Assembly (NCBI GenBank): GCA_050847315.1
Contig: CP193791.1
DNA length: 64,000 bases
Strand: one strand, 5' to 3'
Source of the DNA: Cedecea sp000277545
GTDB lineage: Bacteria; Pseudomonadota; Gammaproteobacteria; Enterobacterales; Enterobacteriaceae
Shown here piece by piece: positions 52,366 through 60,886 of the stretch. The notes under the pieces were generated by a model. That model ran no database searches. It was not told the origin of the DNA and was given only the letters and a program-made list of their open reading frames with translations. The first letter of the stretch is position 1. The number at the start of each line of letters is the position of its first letter. The translations under genes and the position numbers were made by a program.

Positions 52366-53190
52366 ATGAACAAACTCCTGATCGGGATGCTGGCGCTGGC
52401 CGCCAGCGCCCAGGCTCTAGCGGCGACGCCGTGGCAAAAAATCGACCACCCGATTGCCGGTAGCGCGCAGTCTATTGGCGCGTTTTCCAACGGCTGCATC
52501 GTCGGGGCTCACGCGTTGCCGCTTGAGGACGCCCGCTACCAGGTGATGCGCCCGGATCAGCGTCGCTACTTTGGTCATCCCGATCTGGTGATGTTTATTC
52601 AGCGCCTGAGTAATCAGGTCAATCAGCTCGGCCTGGGGACAGTGTTGATTGGTGACATGGGCATGGCGGCAGGCGGGCGTTTTAGCTCCGGCCACGCCAG
52701 CCATCAGACCGGGCTTGATGTCGACATTTTCCTGCAACTGCCAAAAACTCGCTGGACGTCGGCGCAATTGCTGCGCCCTCAGGCTTTGGATTTGGTTGCT
52801 GCCGACGGCAAGCGCGTGGTGCCTTCGCTGTGGAAACCGGAAATCGACAGCCTGATTAAGCTCGCGGCTAAAGATAACGAGGTGACGCGCATCTTCGTGA
52901 ACCCGGCTATTAAGCAGCGACTTTGCGAAGATGCGGGCGCTGACCGCGACTGGCTGCGTAAGGTGCGCCCGTGGTTTGCCCACCGCGCCCACATGCACGT
53001 TCGCCTGCGCTGCCCGGCTAACAGCCTTGAGTGTGAGGATCAGCCTCTGCCTCCTCCGGGAGACGGCTGCGGGGCCGAGCTGCAAAGCTGGTTCGCGCCG
53101 CCTGCACCGGGCAGCACGCCGCCGAAAAAGACAACGCCACCGCCGCTACCCGCCTCCTGTCAGGCATTACTGGATGAGCACGCTCTGTAA
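52366..53190 (+). CDS. mepA: Penicillin-insensitive murein endopeptidase MepA
   Basis: A 274-residue periplasmic LAS (M74) metallopeptidase with Sec signal (LIGMLALAASAQALA). Zinc-binding residues in HASHQTGLDVDIF and HRAHMHVRL. Cleaves D-Ala-mDAP cross-links in peptidoglycan. The C-terminus is proline-rich. Start is four bases after the aroC stop; yfcA begins on the next base after its stop. Confidence 0.96.
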   Translation: MNKLLIGMLALAASAQALAATPWQKIDHPIAGSAQSIGAFSNGCIVGAHALPLEDARYQVMRPDQRRYFGHPDLVMFIQRLSNQVNQLGLGTVLIGDMGMAAGGRFSSGHASHQTGLDVDIFLQLPKTRWTSAQLLRPQALDLVAADGKRVVPSLWKPEIDSLIKLAAKDNEVTRIFVNPAIKQRLCEDAGADRDWLRKVRPWFAHRAHMHVRLRCPANSLECEDQPLPPPGDGCGAELQSWFAPPAPGSTPPKKTTPPPLPASCQALLDEHAL

Positions 53191-53988
53191 ATGGAATGGT
53201 TTATGGTTTCCCCGCTGCTGCTGGTGGCGCTGTTTTTTGTCGCCATGCTGGCCGGGTTTATTGATGCCCTTGCGGGCGGCGGCGGGTTACTGACGGTCCC
53301 TGCTTTGCTGGCGGTAGGCATGTCTCCGGCTCAGGCCCTGGCAACCAACAAGCTACAGGCCTGCGGCGGCTCGGTTTCAGCCTCTCTCTATTTCATTCGC
53401 CGCAAGGTGGTCAGCCTTGCCGATCAGAAGCTCAATATTCTGATGACCTTTATCGGCTCTACCTGCGGCGCATTGCTGGTGCAGCACGTGAAGTCCGATA
53501 TTTTGCGCCAGATCCTGCCGCTGCTGATTATCGGCATCGGGCTCTATTTCCTGCTGATGCCAAAGCTCGGGGAAGAAGACCGGCAGCGCCGCCTGCACGG
53601 TTTGCCGTTCGCGTTAATTGCCGGGGGCTGCGTCGGTTTTTATGATGGCTTCTTTGGCCCCGGCGCCGGGTCGTTTTACGCGCTGGCCTTTGTGACGCTT
53701 TGCGGCTTCAACCTCGCCAAATCCACCGCCCACGCGAAAGTCCTGAACGCCACCTCCAATCTTGGCGGGCTGCTGCTGTTTATCATCGGCGGCAAGGTGA
53801 TTTGGGGCACCGGCTTTGTGATGATGGCCGGGCAATTTTTAGGGGCGAGGGCGGGTTCGCGCCTCGTCTTAAGTAAAGGGCAGCAGCTGATTCGCCCAAT
53901 GATTGTCGTTGTTTCGGCGGTAATGAGCGCCAAGCTGCTGTATGACAGCCACGGACCGGAAATTCTCCATTGGTTAGGGATAGCCTGA
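53191..53988 (+). CDS. yfcA: TSUP-family membrane protein YfcA
   Basis: A 265-residue membrane protein with about eight hydrophobic segments, of the TauE/SafE (TSUP) sulfite/sulfur-compound exporter family. Repeated half-motifs FIDALAGGGGLLTVPALLAVG and GGCVGFYDGFFGPGAGSF mark the two inverted halves. Substrate not known for YfcA. Starts directly after mepA and ends 1 bp before epmC, within one operon-like run from aroC. Confidence 0.93.
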   Translation: MEWFMVSPLLLVALFFVAMLAGFIDALAGGGGLLTVPALLAVGMSPAQALATNKLQACGGSVSASLYFIRRKVVSLADQKLNILMTFIGSTCGALLVQHVKSDILRQILPLLIIGIGLYFLLMPKLGEEDRQRRLHGLPFALIAGGCVGFYDGFFGPGAGSFYALAFVTLCGFNLAKSTAHAKVLNATSNLGGLLLFIIGGKVIWGTGFVMMAGQFLGARAGSRLVLSKGQQLIRPMIVVVSAVMSAKLLYDSHGPEILHWLGIA

Positions 53989-53989
53989 A

Positions 53990-54553
53990 ATGAATGATGT
54001 CACTATGAGCAAACAACACCATTACCAGGAACTGATTGACGTGTTCGATAGCTGCTTCCTGGCAGAGTTTAATACCCGCTTGATCAAGGGCGATGACGAG
54101 CCTATTTATCTGCCTGCGGATGACGAATTGCCGTATAACCGCATCGTCTTCGCGCACGGCTATTACGCCAGCGGAATGCATGAGATTTCCCACTGGTGCG
54201 TGGCGGGCGCAGAGCGCCGCAAGCTGGTGGACTTCGGTTACTGGTATTGCCCGGACGGGCGAGACGCCGAAACCCAGGGCAAGTTCGAAGATGTGGAAGT
54301 GAAGCCGCAGGCGCTGGAGTGGATGCTCAGCACCGCCGCGGGCTTCCCGTTTAACGTCAGCTGCGACAACCTGAGCGGCGATTTTGAGCCTGACCGCATT
54401 GCGTTTCAGCGCCGGGTTCATGCCCAGGTTATGACTTATCTGAAAGACGGGATCCCCGAGCGCCCGGCTCGTTTGATTGACGCGTTAAGGGCGTATTATG
54501 GCACCCCTGCGCTCGAAGCCGGGCAGTTTGCCTGGCCAGAAGACCTAAACTAA
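53990..54553 (+). CDS. epmC: Elongation factor P hydroxylase EpmC
   Basis: A 187-residue iron-type hydroxylase that modifies beta-lysylated Lys34 of EF-P. The HEISHWC motif provides metal-binding histidines, with FGYWYCPDGRD after it. Five residues longer at the N-terminus than E. coli if the first ATG is used; a second ATG (MSKQHHYQ) is possible but lacks an RBS. Confidence 0.93.
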   Translation: MNDVTMSKQHHYQELIDVFDSCFLAEFNTRLIKGDDEPIYLPADDELPYNRIVFAHGYYASGMHEISHWCVAGAERRKLVDFGYWYCPDGRDAETQGKFEDVEVKPQALEWMLSTAAGFPFNVSCDNLSGDFEPDRIAFQRRVHAQVMTYLKDGIPERPARLIDALRAYYGTPALEAGQFAWPEDLN

Positions 54554-54580
54554 AAATCACCTGTATGAAGAGGATGTATG

Positions 54581-54856
54581 ATGATCGCGGAATTTGAGTC
54601 ACGTATTTTGGCGTTGATTGATGAGATGGTGGAGCACGCCAGTGACGACGACCTGTTTGCCAGCGGTTATTTGCGTGGGCACCTGACTCTGGCGGTAGCC
54701 GAACTGGAAAACGGCGACGACCATACGCCAGACGCGCTGCATGTGGTGGTGAGCGATAGCCTGCAAAAGGCGATTCAGGCCGGTGAGCTTTCCCCGCGCG
54801 ACCAGGCGCTGGTGTTGGGCATGTGGGAAACGCTTTTCGAGAAGGCGAAGTTTTAA
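54581..54856 (+). CDS. yfcL: Conserved small protein YfcL
   Basis: A 91-residue acidic protein (MIAEFESRILALIDEMVEHASDDDLFASGYLRGHL) corresponding to E. coli YfcL; function unknown. Tandem ATG codons; the second, matching E. coli, is seven bases from GAGG. Followed by a REP-like repeat and convergent mnmC. Confidence 0.9.
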   Translation: MIAEFESRILALIDEMVEHASDDDLFASGYLRGHLTLAVAELENGDDHTPDALHVVVSDSLQKAIQAGELSPRDQALVLGMWETLFEKAKF

Positions 54857-54893
54857 CCCTCACCCTAACCCTCTCCCTAAAAGGGAGAGGGGA
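54857..54893. repeat. REP-like palindromic repeat, single copy (C)
   Basis: CCCTCACCCTAACCCTCTCC followed by a CTAAAAG spacer and GGAGAGGGG, a hairpin-forming single unit directly after the yfcL stop, between convergent genes. Confidence 0.85.
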
Positions 54894-54927
54894 TAAAAGC
54901 GTTACAGAGAAGCTGATGAAGGGAAGA

Positions 54928-56928
54928 TCACTTCACCGCTTTTCCTTTCAATAGCTTCCTTACCCAAAGCCGATTCGGGTTTAGCGCCGCGAGCGTGACT
55001 GCATCCAGCGGAATAGGCTCTTCACTCATCTGCGCTGCCAGAATCTCAGAAGCCAGCGGCGCGCTACACAGCCCGCGTGAGCCCAATGCACCCAGCATAT
55101 AAAGATTGTCGTAAACCGGTGCAGGCTCTGCGTTTGCACGATCCTCGGCCAGCCCGATATATTGCTCAAGCGTGGCGTCATAATCTGGCACACTGCCCAC
55201 CATTGGAAGGTGGTCGCGTGAAGCGCAGCGCACGCCGCAGCGGGCTTCGTTGGCTGAAACGTCCACTTCTTTTGCCCATTCTGCATTCGGCAGACAGTCG
55301 AGCAGGCGCTGGCGATTATGCTGCTGATCTTCTGCATTCCAGGTCATTTCATCCCGGCCACGGTGATAGCTGGCGCCAATACAATGCTGCTGGTTGTGCG
55401 GGTTGACCGGCGTCAGATAGCCGTCGTAGCACAGCACCTGGCGGAGCTGGCTTAATCCCGGCGTGGTAGGAATATGGCTGACCTGGCCGCCGACTGAATA
55501 AACAGGCAGGTTCTGAGTTTGAGAAAACCGACTTATTTGATGTCCGTTGGCCAGCACGACGGCGGCATGCTGGGCGGTCTCTTGCTGAGCAAAATCTATC
55601 TTCCAGCCGCCTTTCGCGGCCGTTAAGTCGGTCACCCGGTATCCAAAATGAATCTTCAACCCTTGCTGTTCGGCTAGCGCAAGAGCGCCGGCGGTAAGCT
55701 GTGCCGGGTAGAGCCAGCCGCCCAGCGGATAGCTGATGCCACCGCACTGCGTGTCCACGCCACAGGCTTCCGCCACAGTATCAGCATCCACCGCCTTCGC
55801 CAGTAAGTCTGGCAGGTTCAGACCGAGCATCTGTTCGATTTTATGGGCACTTTTTTCATCCCAGGCGAGCTGGGTTACGCCGCACCAGGCATGATCAAAA
55901 GTTACCGGAAGGGCATCGTACAGTCGGCGCGCGAAGGTGAATGCCGCCGGGAAAAAGGTGGTTAGCGCCGCATCATGCGCGGTTAGCAGCGGGTAAAGTG
56001 CGCCCTGACGGTTGCCGGATGCGCCCTGGGCTGGGGCTTCATCCTCGCAATACAGGGTGACCTTCCAGCCTCGACGCAGCAGCGCCAGGGCGAGCAGGGC
56101 GCTGGCAATGCCGCCGCCAATAATCGCGGTTTCACGTTCACTTGTGCCAGGGCGAGCGTACCAGGGTGCGCGGGCAGGAGTATCCACGGGCTGTTGTAGA
56201 GATCCAACTAGCATTTCGCGTTTGCGGCCAAACCCTTTGCTGCGTGTCACGGTGAAGCCCGCTTCAATTAAGCCACGGCGTACAAAGCCTGCGGAAGTAA
56301 AGGTCGCCAGCGTGCCCCCAGGGCGAGCCATGCGAACCATGGCCTGGAAGAGCTGCTGTGTCCACATATCCGGGTTTTTGGAGGGCGCGAAGCCATCCAG
56401 GAACCAGGCATCGACCTGCTGATTAAGGGTGTCATCTAACTGAGATATCAGCTCGTTAATATCGCCAAACCACAGGTCAAGCGTGATGCGGCCATTGTCC
56501 AGCAGCAGGCGGTGGCAGCCGGGAATCGGCAGCGGCCATTGTTGCTGAAGCTCGGTGGCGAAGCGACTGAGCTCTGGCCAGTGCTGATGGGCCAGCGCCA
56601 GATCGGCGGCGGTCAGGGGAAATTTTTCAAAACTGATAAAATGCAGCCGTTTTAAGCAGGCATCTTCACGTTTCACACAAAATTCATCGAACGCCTGCCA
56701 TAAAGTCAAAAAGTTAAGGCCGGTACCAAACCCACTTTCTGCGACCACAAAAAGCGGTCTTTCGTGGGTTGCAAAGCGTTCAGGGAGATGGTTTCCGCCG
56801 AGGAAGACGTATCGCGTCTCTTCCAGTCCGTTATCGTTAGAGAAGTAAACGTCGTCAAAATCTCGGGATACAGGTGTACCTTCTTCGTTAAAACCGAGGT
56901 TGGCGGATTGTATAGGGGAATGTTTCAC
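54928..56928 (-). CDS. mnmC: tRNA mnm5s2U biosynthesis bifunctional protein MnmC
   Basis: A 666-residue fusion: N-terminal SAM methyltransferase (VAESGFGTGLNFLTLWQAF, DGFAPSKNPDMW) and C-terminal FAD oxidoreductase (AIIGGGIASALLALALLRRG). Completes mnm5s2U at tRNA wobble U34. The start is GTG at 56928 (MKHSPIQ), chosen by homology with E. coli MnmC (MKHYSIQ); the open frame runs 24 codons farther upstream. Divergent from fabB. Confidence 0.95.
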   Translation of the reverse strand: MKHSPIQSANLGFNEEGTPVSRDFDDVYFSNDNGLEETRYVFLGGNHLPERFATHERPLFVVAESGFGTGLNFLTLWQAFDEFCVKREDACLKRLHFISFEKFPLTAADLALAHQHWPELSRFATELQQQWPLPIPGCHRLLLDNGRITLDLWFGDINELISQLDDTLNQQVDAWFLDGFAPSKNPDMWTQQLFQAMVRMARPGGTLATFTSAGFVRRGLIEAGFTVTRSKGFGRKREMLVGSLQQPVDTPARAPWYARPGTSERETAIIGGGIASALLALALLRRGWKVTLYCEDEAPAQGASGNRQGALYPLLTAHDAALTTFFPAAFTFARRLYDALPVTFDHAWCGVTQLAWDEKSAHKIEQMLGLNLPDLLAKAVDADTVAEACGVDTQCGGISYPLGGWLYPAQLTAGALALAEQQGLKIHFGYRVTDLTAAKGGWKIDFAQQETAQHAAVVLANGHQISRFSQTQNLPVYSVGGQVSHIPTTPGLSQLRQVLCYDGYLTPVNPHNQQHCIGASYHRGRDEMTWNAEDQQHNRQRLLDCLPNAEWAKEVDVSANEARCGVRCASRDHLPMVGSVPDYDATLEQYIGLAEDRANAEPAPVYDNLYMLGALGSRGLCSAPLASEILAAQMSEEPIPLDAVTLAALNPNRLWVRKLLKGKAVK

Positions 56929-57006
56929 GTAAGTTGCTCGTCTGACAGGCAGTGGCACGATCATAACGGCGTGAGCGGAGCGGCGCAAATTTCCGCACAA
57001 TTTGGC

Positions 57007-57023
57007 TGATCGGACTTGTTCGG
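57007..57023. promoter_or_regulatory. FadR activator site upstream of fabB
   Basis: TGATCGGACTTGTTCGG, matching the FadR site of E. coli fabA and fabB, where FadR activates. It overlaps the FabR-like palindrome. Confidence 0.75.
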
Positions 57024-57039
57024 CTTACAACTGTACGCT
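57021..57039. promoter_or_regulatory. FabR-like operator upstream of fabB
   Basis: CGGCTTACAACTGTACGCT, close to the FabR palindrome AGCGTACAATTGTACGCT; the right arm TGTACGCT is perfect. Directly follows the FadR site, so both regulators likely set fabB expression. Confidence 0.75.
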
Positions 57040-57086
57040 ATTGTGCGACACGAAATCCTACATAGTGCAGTGAACGAGGTATTTGA

Positions 57087-58304
57087 ATGAAACGTGCAGT
57101 GATTACTGGCCTGGGCATTGTTTCCAGCATTGGTAATAACCAGCAGGAAGTCCTGGCATCTCTGCGAGAAGGACGCTCAGGGATCACTTTCTCGGAAGAG
57201 TTTAAAGACGCGGGAATGCGTAGCCACATCTGGGGTAACGTCAAGCTGGATACCACTGGTTTGATTGACCGTAAAGTGGTTCGTTTCATGAACGATGCCT
57301 CTATCTATGCCTATCTCTCCATGCGTGAAGCGATTGCCGATGCGGGCCTGAGCGAAGAGGTTTACCAGAACAACCCACGCGTTGGTCTGATTGCCGGTTC
57401 CGGCGGCTCTTCTAAAGCGCAGGTCTTTGGTGCTGACGCCATGCGTAGCCCGCGCGGCCTGAAAGCCGTGGGTCCTTACGTGGTGACTAAAGCCATGGGC
57501 TCTGCGGTTTCCGCTTGCCTGGCAACGCCGTTCAAAATTCATGGGGTGAACTACTCCATCAGCTCCGCCTGTGCAACTTCCGCCCACTGTATCGGTAACG
57601 CGGTAGAGCAGATTCAGCTCGGTAAACAAGACATCGTCTTTGCCGGCGGCGGCGAAGAACTGGGCTGGGAAATGGCGTGTGAGTTTGATGCGATGGGCGC
57701 GCTGTCCACCAAGTACAACGAAACGCCAGAAAAAGCTTCCCGTACCTATGACGCGCACCGCGACGGCTTCGTCATTGCAGGCGGCGGCGGTATGGTTGTG
57801 GTTGAAGAACTGGAGCACGCTCTGGCTCGTGGCGCACACATTTATGCTGAAATCGTTGGCTACGGCGCAACGTCTGACGGCGCGGACATGGTTGCCCCGT
57901 CCGGTGAAGGCGCGGTGCGCTGCATGAAGATGGCGATGCACGGCGTTGATACCCCAATCGACTACCTGAACTCCCACGGTACTTCTACTCCGGTAGGCGA
58001 CGTGAAAGAGCTGGGTGCGATTCGTGAAGTGTTCGCCGATCGCAGCCCGGCGATCTCTGCGACTAAAGCCATGACCGGCCACTCTCTGGGCGCCGCGGGC
58101 GTACAGGAAGCCATCTATTCTCTGCTGATGCTTGAACACGGCTTCATCGCGCCAAGCATTAACGTGGAAGAGCTGGACGAACAGGCTGCTGGCCTGAACA
58201 TCGTCACTAAAGCGACGGATGCAGCGCTGACCACCGTGATGTCCAACAGCTTCGGCTTCGGCGGCACTAACGCCACGCTGGTGATGCGTAAGCTGAACGC
58301 TTAA
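57087..58304 (+). CDS. fabB: 3-oxoacyl-ACP synthase I FabB
   Basis: A 405-residue KAS I condensing enzyme required for unsaturated fatty-acid synthesis. Catalytic Cys in SSACATSAH (Cys162), His in SHGTSTPVGD and in ATKAMTGHSLG. One residue shorter than E. coli because of a one-codon difference in the GSGGSSKAQ loop. Terminator follows. Confidence 0.97.
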   Translation: MKRAVITGLGIVSSIGNNQQEVLASLREGRSGITFSEEFKDAGMRSHIWGNVKLDTTGLIDRKVVRFMNDASIYAYLSMREAIADAGLSEEVYQNNPRVGLIAGSGGSSKAQVFGADAMRSPRGLKAVGPYVVTKAMGSAVSACLATPFKIHGVNYSISSACATSAHCIGNAVEQIQLGKQDIVFAGGGEELGWEMACEFDAMGALSTKYNETPEKASRTYDAHRDGFVIAGGGGMVVVEELEHALARGAHIYAEIVGYGATSDGADMVAPSGEGAVRCMKMAMHGVDTPIDYLNSHGTSTPVGDVKELGAIREVFADRSPAISATKAMTGHSLGAAGVQEAIYSLLMLEHGFIAPSINVEELDEQAAGLNIVTKATDAALTTVMSNSFGFGGTNATLVMRKLNA

Positions 58305-58322
58305 TCGCCATAATCATTCGGA

Positions 58323-58352
58323 ATGGGGCACCTGCGGGGGCCCCATTTTTTT
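58323..58352 (+). terminator. Terminator after fabB
   Basis: Stem ATGGGGC / GCCCCAT followed by TTTTTTT. Confidence 0.9.
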
Positions 58353-58408
58353 GCCCATTGTTCAGCATTGACAGTCGGTTAACCGAAAGGCACTATGCAT
58401 TCCCCTCC

Positions 58409-58426
58409 ATTATCATTATTGATAAT
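58409..58426. promoter_or_regulatory. Perfect palindrome ATTATCA-N4-TGATAAT upstream of yfcJ
   Basis: Inverted repeat ATTATCATTATTGATAAT, 7-bp arms with 4-bp spacer, 103 bp before yfcJ. Resembles Fur-box half-sites (ATTATC/GATAAT) but with non-canonical spacing; binder unknown. Confidence 0.4.
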
Positions 58427-58529
58427 GCGTAAGCGTTTAACGTTAACCAACGCACCCTGCCATCTGAACACTCAGAGGAAAGGGCGCGGGGTAACTTGCG
58501 CCTTGCTCTGAATTTATGGAGTAAGCAGT

Positions 58530-59711
58530 ATGTCTGCAGTACCTGATTCCACTCTTAAAACGTCGAAATCGGCAAATACATCGCTTTTCAGAATTACCTT
58601 TGCGGTCTTTCTTACCTATATGACGGTGGGCCTGCCGCTGCCCGTTATCCCGCTTTTTGTTCACCAGCAGTTGGGCTACGGCAACATGATGGTTGGCGTG
58701 GCGGTGGGCATTCAGTTTCTCGCCACCGTATTGACCCGGGGTTACGCGGGGCGACTCGCCGACCAGATGGGCGCTAAACGCTCCGTCCTGCAAGGGATGT
58801 TTGCCTGCGGACTGGCGGGCGCTGCCTACCTGCTCGCTGCGCTATTGCCGGTAGAGCCAGCGGTGAAGTTTGCCTTGCTGATCGTTGGGCGGCTGATTCT
58901 TGGTTTTGGCGAAAGCCAGCTGCTGACCGGCAACCTGACCTGGGGGTTGGGGCTGGTTGGCCCGGGGCGTTCGGGTAAGGTGATGTCCTGGAATGGGATG
59001 GCGATTTATGGCGCGCTGGCTGCCGGTGCACCGCTGGGGCTGATGCTTAACAGCCAGTGGGGTTTTGTGGCGCTGGGCGTGACAACCATTGCTTTGCCGC
59101 TGATTGGGCTGCTGTTTAACGGCACCGTGAAACCTGTTCCGGCCCATAAAGGCGAGCGGCCTTCGTTATTGACCGTGATCGGACTTATCTGGCAGCCGGG
59201 GCTGGGTCTCGCGCTGCAGGGCGTCGGCTTTGCGGTTATCGGCACCTTTGTTTCGCTCTATTTTGCCGCAAACGGCTGGGCCCATGCAGGCTTCACGTTG
59301 ACGGCTTTTGGCGGCGCTTTTGTACTGGTGCGCGTGCTGTTTGGCTGGATGCCCGATCGCTACGGCGGCGTGCGCGTGGCGCTGTTTTCCCTTGCGGTTG
59401 AAACCGTGGGCTTGCTGCTGCTCTGGCACGCACCAGGAGCCTGGACCGCGCTGCTGGGTGCGGCGCTGACCGGCTGCGGTTGTTCGCTTATATTCCCCGC
59501 GCTTGGCGTTGAAGTGGTTAAGCGTGTTCCGCCTCAGGTGCGCGGCACGGCGCTGGGCGGCTATGCTGCATTCCAGGATATTTCATACGGTGTCACCGGG
59601 CCGCTGACCGGAATTCTGGCAACGTCTATGGGCTATTCGTCGGTGTTTATGGCCGGGGCCGTTTCTGCGGTGCTGGGGATTGCCGTGACGCTGGTGGCGT
59701 TCAGGAAGTAG
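58530..59711 (+). CDS. yfcJ: MFS transporter YfcJ
   Basis: A 393-residue twelve-TM major facilitator protein corresponding to E. coli YfcJ (392), of the arabinose/drug-efflux-like YfcJ/YhhS branch. Motif A RGYAGRLADQMGAKRS, and GFGESQLLTGNLTWGLGLVGP in TM5. Substrate not established. ATG preceded by GGAG. A REP-like repeat separates it from convergent flk. Confidence 0.92.
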   Translation: MSAVPDSTLKTSKSANTSLFRITFAVFLTYMTVGLPLPVIPLFVHQQLGYGNMMVGVAVGIQFLATVLTRGYAGRLADQMGAKRSVLQGMFACGLAGAAYLLAALLPVEPAVKFALLIVGRLILGFGESQLLTGNLTWGLGLVGPGRSGKVMSWNGMAIYGALAAGAPLGLMLNSQWGFVALGVTTIALPLIGLLFNGTVKPVPAHKGERPSLLTVIGLIWQPGLGLALQGVGFAVIGTFVSLYFAANGWAHAGFTLTAFGGAFVLVRVLFGWMPDRYGGVRVALFSLAVETVGLLLLWHAPGAWTALLGAALTGCGCSLIFPALGVEVVKRVPPQVRGTALGGYAAFQDISYGVTGPLTGILATSMGYSSVFMAGAVSAVLGIAVTLVAFRK

Positions 59712-59732
59712 GTTTGCTTGTTGCCCGTTTTT

Positions 59733-59765
59733 TCCCTCTCCTTTTGGGAGAGGGTTGGGGTGAGG
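59733..59765. repeat. REP-like palindromic repeat, single copy (D)
   Basis: CCCTCTCCTTTTGGGAGAGG plus GTTGGGGTGAGG; the inverse-orientation unit, between convergent yfcJ and flk. Confidence 0.8.
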
Positions 59766-59767
59766 AA

Positions 59768-60772
59768 CTAGATCACCAGCCAGAGCAAAATCACCACCAC
59801 GACCAGCGCGATCAACGCCAGACCAGGCCTCGCGCTCAGCGCCTTTATCGGCTCGATAATTGCGCTAAACATCGGGTTGTAGATCGGCTGAATATCACGC
59901 ACTTCAATCGTAGTTGGCTGTCGCTCGGCGCGTTTTAAAAACACCTGATTGAGAATGTCCTGTACCTGCGCGGTCGTCAGTATCGTTTGCGGCGTGGCCT
60001 GGAAGCGCTGCTGGCTGTAATCCACCATCTCTTTCCACTCCTGCGGCTCAAGCGGCTGCTTTAGGGCCGCCTGCACGCTGTGCAAAGTAGGCGCAGACTG
60101 CTGGCTCAGCGTTTGCCTTGCCTGGAGCCAGGTTGTCAACAAAGCAAAGTGCTTAGCCGGAATGAGTTCACCGGTTTTCACGCCGGACAGCTCCAGCATT
60201 GACTGCCAGATTTGTTTGCCGGACTCGCCCGTTGCCGCGGCGAGTTTGGTGACAAGCTGGTTCAGGCTGTTGTGCTCGGCGGGGAGCAGCGGGCGGTCGG
60301 TGGCCGGGCGCTGCTGCGGCTGAGGGATGGCGAGCTGGTTGTTTTGCAGCAGCGTCAGCACGGTTTTGAGCTGGTCCGGCGTGAGCTGGCTCAGCGCCGT
60401 CTGGCCAAACTGCTGGCGGATAAAGTCGCTCACCGCCTGGCGGTTATTGCCCTGGGGCAGCAAATCGCTCAGTTGCTGAATGATCTGACGCGTTGCCAGC
60501 GTGGTTTGCGCACTGGTCAGGCGCTGATTCAGGTTTTGCTCAGCGGCGGGGAAATGCCGAGACAGCAGCGGCGTCTCGCTTTTGAGTCCCAGATCGTGCT
60601 TAAGGCCCGCCCACACTTCAGCGCTCTGCTGTTGGCTAAGCGCAATGATCCGGGTGATCAGGCGCTCCAGCACGGTACGTTGCTGGGTGGAAAGCGGCTG
60701 TTCGCCGGCGGCAGACGGTGCGGAGGGAGGTTCCCCCGGAGGACGCGGCGTGGCGCCCTGAATGGGTTGCAT
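59768..60772 (-). CDS. flk: Flagella biosynthesis regulator Flk
   Basis: A 334-residue protein, mostly Gln/Leu-rich helical and cytoplasmic, ending in one C-terminal TM (LALIALVVVVILLWLVI). Flk gates flagellar export of FlgM by sensing P/L ring assembly. Close in length to E. coli Flk (331). Divergent from pdxB. Confidence 0.93.
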   Translation of the reverse strand: MQPIQGATPRPPGEPPSAPSAAGEQPLSTQQRTVLERLITRIIALSQQQSAEVWAGLKHDLGLKSETPLLSRHFPAAEQNLNQRLTSAQTTLATRQIIQQLSDLLPQGNNRQAVSDFIRQQFGQTALSQLTPDQLKTVLTLLQNNQLAIPQPQQRPATDRPLLPAEHNSLNQLVTKLAAATGESGKQIWQSMLELSGVKTGELIPAKHFALLTTWLQARQTLSQQSAPTLHSVQAALKQPLEPQEWKEMVDYSQQRFQATPQTILTTAQVQDILNQVFLKRAERQPTTIEVRDIQPIYNPMFSAIIEPIKALSARPGLALIALVVVVILLWLVI

Positions 60773-60886
60773 TATTAAATGATCCTTAAGTGCGACAAAA
60801 CATTCGCAAGTAGTTCGTTATGCCCGGACGTCAGATTATGGCACACTATCCGGCCTTATCTCGACGATTAACAGACAGGTACTCAG

